64,000 nucleotides of DNA from Glandiceps talaboti (taxonomy: Eukaryota > Hemichordata > Enteropneusta > Spengelidae): positions 3,571,001 through 3,635,000 of the forward strand of contig NC_135558.1 in NCBI RefSeq assembly GCF_964340395.1. Direction: 5' to 3'. The translations under genes and the position numbers were made by a program. Of the stretch, positions 54,082-64,000 are shown piece by piece. Within the stretch, counting starts at the first letter, position 1, and each line of letters begins with the position of its first letter. The notes beneath the pieces were generated by a model. The model did not search any database. It had not been told where the DNA came from and saw only the letters and a program-made list of their open reading frames with translations.

Positions 54082-54708
54082 TTAAGAAATTATATTTTCA
54101 ACCTCACTCGAATCATCAAAAGTCCCAGTATAACTCCACAAGTGTGCACAGAGTTCTCTAATAGAAAATTCCTGCTTACATCCTTTACACTGTTCGGTCA
54201 ATGACGATGAAGTAGCTTGCACTTTGACTGTAGTGTTGAGATTGGTTTGTATTGGTCTGATGTAAATCTTGGCTTGTGTGCCCAAGTTTGCTTTCAGGTC
54301 ACTAACTGTCCAGGGACAGTTAATTATGACCAAAGATCTTGAATTAGGAACACTATGCAGCAATTCGAAACCGCCGCAGGTTTGCAACTGTGGAAACCCT
54401 ACAGTTTCATCCACTAGTGTTTTACGAGAGTGTCCTCATCTGCATCAGCATATAATGTAATCTTGTTTATCCGGAGTCCATCCATCAGTTGTAGATGGGA
54501 CGCTTGATGATTTTCTATTCGCCAAATACACAAAGTTGTGTGTCCATCTTCTGACCGTTTTCTTTGAAGAGTGGTGTCTCCGTTTACGGGAATTCAAATT
54601 ACCACGCGATGCGCCGGGTGGAAAAAAACCCAACAGATTAATCTCTTGTGAAGCCTGTTGAGCTACTCACTATTAGAAGCAGAACTGGTCGTCGAAGTGT
54701 TACCACTG

Positions 54709-54758
<50 letters not shown>

Positions 54759-54900
54759 TTGTTGTACTTCCACTGCCTTACAGTTACACGTCTTACGAAG
54801 TTTAGCCCGGTGACCAATTGTACAAACTCCAAGACGACTCAGTTCACCATCTGTAAGGGACGGAATAATGTCGACTTCTATTCTGTCATCAGCGAATCAC
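54082..54900 (-). pseudogene. Broken gene of a repetitive invertebrate SAM/zinc-finger family (G2E3-like HECT type)
   Basis: Reading from 54900 downward, one frame gives DIIPSLTDGELSRLGVCTIG, a SAM-like helix pattern, then an Asp run coded by the ATG/CAT microsatellite and a serine-rich end. A second frame gives SQEINLLGFFPPGASRG and TVRRWTHNFVYLAN. A third short frame gives KITLYADADEDTLVKH. A fourth gives FPQLQTCGGFELLHSV, IRPIQTNLN and C-x2-C with a later H (CKGCKQEF). The order matches proteins often annotated as G2/M-phase E3 ligase-like in invertebrates, from memory. At least three frameshifts or stops break it, and no HECT domain is present. Confidence 0.55.
54710..54757. repeat. (CAT)n microsatellite
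   Basis: About sixteen trinucleotides encode poly-Asp on the minus strand within the broken gene. Confidence 0.95.
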
Positions 54901-55086
54901 TGCACAAGGTTTTCGAGACCGTTTCTTTCATGTATTTCGTCCTTGGTATACAATATTGCGGTTAGTCAAAAACAACTCACGGGCAGTACATGTATCAATC
55001 AAAAAGGCCGTTGCACAGTGGGAACTGTGTTTCATACGAAGAGCGCCATCGCACAACAACATAGAGTTTGCGAGTAACATGATAAT

Positions 55087-55170
55087 GTTTGCGCATCATA
55101 CATTAAAGTTTGTGCATCATATATTAAGGTTTGAGCATCATATATTAAGGTTTGAGCATCATATATTAAA
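55087..55170 (+). repeat. Four-copy 21-bp tandem repeat upstream of the TRAF gene
   Basis: The unit resembles GTTTGAGCATCATATATTAA plus G and repeats four times with few changes, about 210 bases upstream of the TRAF start codon. Confidence 0.9.
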
Positions 55171-55382
55171 GTTTGCTTTTCATATATTCCACTCTCACTG
55201 GAACGAGTTTATCAATTTTCATTGGTTTACATATAAGATCGACAAAGTGTAAGCTTATGCGTAATGTTGTATGTAGTACTTGTCTAGATAATCGATTGTA
55301 TTCATTGCAGGAAAATTAATAACTAGCATCTTACAACGCAGTCGCAGTAGCTCTTGATGCAGTCGATGACAGTACAACTACA

Positions 55383-61300
<5,918 letters not shown>

Positions 61301-63170
61301 CCTCCCTGCATCATGGCTCCCCGTGCCGGAGGTCGGACAACATCATCGACAATTCACGGGGCGGGAACCAGCGTGTGAACACGGTGTACAGGAGAAATGT
61401 TTTCTCCAGATTTCGATCATATATCAGCGAGAAATTTGGTTGCCGTTTGATTCTTAACACTTTTTACTTTTTACTTTCTACTGTTAACTACTTAAAACTA
61501 CTTTTTAATTCTCGGTTCTCTTATCCAAAAGTTCTGACTTTAAGTGGCAGTATAGACAAAATAACAAAAGTAATGTTTCTGACTTTTCAAAGCCACCTTT
61601 CCTGTTTTACTTCCCTTCCCTATGTGAAGATGCAATACATGATTGATGATAATATGCATATATTATGTGCCTGTTTATTCATTTATCCAAATGTATGTCT
61701 ACTGTATTCGGGTGTAGTTTTATTTTGCCCTACAGTACATTTTAAACACATTACTTACAATGCTGTATGTATGTATGTATGTATGTATGTATGTATGTAT
61801 GTATGTATGTACTGTGTGTTTGTGTGTTCGTTCCTAGATTTACTTTTAATTATCCACCAATGCTACTGTCACTGTAAACTAAGGTCTGATTGGAGACATT
61901 TGGTCTTGGCCATTATTTTAAAGGTCAAATTTCCAGTGCACTTCATCCAGCAAATGATTTGTATAAAATGTATTAGTTCCTTCGGGTATAGGTGAAGCCT
62001 TGTAAAGATTTCGAATTTCTGCTCTATTTTCACCCTATTTCTTTTTCCTTTGGAACATCTTGTGTCTCTTGGTTATTTCTCCTTTCCTTTTCATGTATTA
62101 TGTGTTAAGTATTGAGCGACCTGCTTTGGTTATTCGTTTTTGAGGTACCTAGTCATAAAATGGGGAATATTTCTCTTACATTATATGATATATTATATAT
62201 CCCAGAACATTAGCTGTAGTCATTACTGTTGTAAGCAGTTTTAAGTATTTTTGTGTGAAAACTTTTAATATATGTAATGTCTATGAACAGACTGAAAAAC
62301 TGAACATAAAAAAATTATAAAAAACAAAAAAAACAAAAAAACACCTGACAAGGAAAAGACTTTTTGATACCTGGCATACTCAAATTTCTCGCTTCACCGT
62401 GTACATGACACACCAGAGAGGTACTTATATCGCCGTCTCGTCCAGACGATGGTGGCAGAATGATGCTTTTTTTTTGAGATTCTAGTAAATACCATTTCTT
62501 GTAGTTTTCATGTGTTCACATTTTAATTTGCAAGAAATGTATAAAGGACAAGATTATCACTAGTAATCTCTTTCAATGCACATATTCTCGGTTTTACAAT
62601 ATATGTGTTTTAAGATCGAAAGCACTTTACTTGCATGTTTTAGCATACCCATATTAACCAGATCAAATTTAATAATGGATGTATTTTTGGAGTGTGATAT
62701 TAACAAGATAGTGTCATTCTATAAGTTGATATACGTAAAGAATTAATCATTTAAATATATTAGGTACTATTTGAGGTAATTGAAGATCCCATTATCGTTT
62801 ACCCAAGCTAATGTTATTACAAATTTACTCGTTTCTGAGTCTTCTTGTCTTAATTTTACAGTAACTCTTACTTGATTTCATAAGTGATTTGGTACGTAGG
62901 TCCAATGTCATAGTTTCTCAATTCTCAATTTTATTAATGAATGTTAACTCAATATTATTGTAAACTTTCACAGTAGAATAACAGACTACATATAGGACAC
63001 AATAATTGTACACAACCAGCTGACATCAGCAACCCAACTGATCATGGCTACCTAGACTCAATATATCAAAATGAGTAGTTTCCTACATACAGAAACCTAT
63101 GAAAAAAGATCGTGTTCTGTCTTCATAATGTTTTGAAATGAAGTATACAAATAAAAAATAAAGATTGCTG
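61301..63170 (+). other. Probable 3' UTR and flank of the TRAF gene
   Basis: No coding exon is apparent. A TATG microsatellite lies at about 61767-61810. Overlapping AATAAA signals at 63150-63155 and 63157-63162 could mark the poly(A) site, giving a 3' UTR of about 1.9 kb; A-rich runs near 62310-62340 are alternatives. A frame at 61195-61995 overlaps the MATH codons in another frame and is not real. Confidence 0.45.
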
Positions 63171-63778
63171 TGTTCTAACTTTATCAATTGATCTATATGG
63201 TTATATTAGGTCTGATTCATTTGTTCTACCTGTAATTATATTATTATGACATGTTTTAGAGGAATAAAGGTATTGGTTAAAATGATAATCATTATTGTCG
63301 TATTTGCAATGAATCTGCAAAAGCAGTTTGCATCTTTCATTAATTTCGCACCTCAACGGTTTTTGTTAAGATGTATTACTGTAAGACATTGAATCTCTCA
63401 TAATTTATTTGTATTCATTAAAAGACTATGCTTCAGTGTAGTTATATAGCACGTTATTTTTCAATGTACATAGACCGTATACATCTCTCCAATGTCAAAA
63501 TTTACATTTATCATGTGTTGATTCTTTTTGCTTAAGTGGGGTGTGGACAGGAGACAAATGTACAAATTTCAGCTCCTACAGTAATTATCGTTTTCCAAGT
63601 CTATATCAATGAAGTGTAATTCTGGTAGCCCTGAACGGCATATCCTTCAAGTAGTAAGCTTATGCAATGTTACCTTAATATGAAATTGACTACATTATCA
63701 CTTGATAAAAGCTGGTCGCCATCAACTTATAAACGTTCTTCTTTCCAAAACTTAAACAGACCATCTATCTAATATTTA
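63171..63778. other. AT-rich flank, no feature seen
   Basis: AATAAAG at about 63264 is a further possible poly(A) signal. I see nothing else supportable. Confidence 0.5.
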
Positions 63779-63901
63779 AACAATAATGTACGCCCATAAT
63801 GGACGAAAGCAAACTTTGAACGACATAATGTCGCCTCGCCCATTATGGAGTGCAAAGTTTGCTTGAGTCCATTATGGACTGGGAGGGCCTACATTATTGT
63901 T
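63779..63901. mobile_element. 123-bp hairpin MITE-like element
   Basis: The 17-bp ends AACAATAATGTACGCCC and GGGCCTACATTATTGTT are inverted with one mismatch. Further in, TAATGGAC...AAGCAAACTTTG pairs with CAAAGTTTGCTT...GTCCATTA. CCATTATGG-type palindromes occur three times within the element. No clear target duplication is visible. Confidence 0.8.
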
Positions 63902-64000
63902 ATTATTTTATAGTTTTGCCAATTCCAGTGAATTTGTAGACCGAGAAACGCAAAACAACGTATAATATACACAGCGCTGAACATCTTCTGCCATGTTCAG

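Overview
This is metazoan nuclear DNA. The genes are split into short exons with GT-AG junctions that hold codon phase across long introns, the background is AT-rich, and the window is full of tetranucleotide microsatellites (CATA/TATG, GACA/TCTG, CAAA), poly-purine runs, hairpin-type mobile element remnants and decayed non-LTR retrotransposons. The protein families (mosaic LRP/CCP/EGF proteins, TRAF, zeta-crystallin-type oxidoreductase) fit a marine invertebrate such as an ambulacrarian, a cephalochordate or a lophotrochozoan. The sequence alone does not let me choose between them.

Layout. (1) 1098-21145, plus strand: the 3' 25 exons of a large secreted mosaic protein. The order is trypsin-like protease, VWC, two CCP, six-bladed YWTD propeller, EGF, second propeller, EGF, CCP, third propeller, NTR-like C-terminus, about 1550 residues; the true 5' end is probably outside the window. 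(2) 23070-31688, minus strand, convergent with (1): a complete 14-exon secreted GH38-like (DUF5054-type) glycoside hydrolase of 864 residues. (3) 34898/34922-38253, plus strand, divergent from (2): a zeta-crystallin/quinone-oxidoreductase-like MDR enzyme that appears to lack its C-terminal quarter. (4) 41775-44355, plus strand: a small unrecognised gene with a probable GC-AG intron and two competing terminal exons. (5) 44400-55300: gene-poor and repeat-rich, with a LINE remnant, a broken minus-strand gene of a repetitive invertebrate family, and small inverted-repeat elements. (6) 55383-61300, plus strand: a complete 7-exon TRAF adaptor (RING, TRAF zinc fingers, coiled coil, MATH), followed by a 1.9-kb 3' UTR-like stretch.

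Two observations stand out. The first is the domain order of gene 1, in which a trypsin-type protease with an intact catalytic triad heads a protein carrying three complete LRP-type propellers and an NTR-like tail. The second is that in genes 1 and 2 at least six separate tandem arrays (units about 43, 44-54, 62, 65, 74 and 86 bp) straddle authentic exon-intron junctions, so that splice donors or acceptors are copied in series. The largest is 27 copies of a 43-bp unit with no length change.

The genes do not form a pathway. They are ordinary neighbours in a eukaryotic chromosome. Exon models were read by hand from codon phase, splice sites and family motifs. Exact start codons and untranslated exons are the least certain parts.
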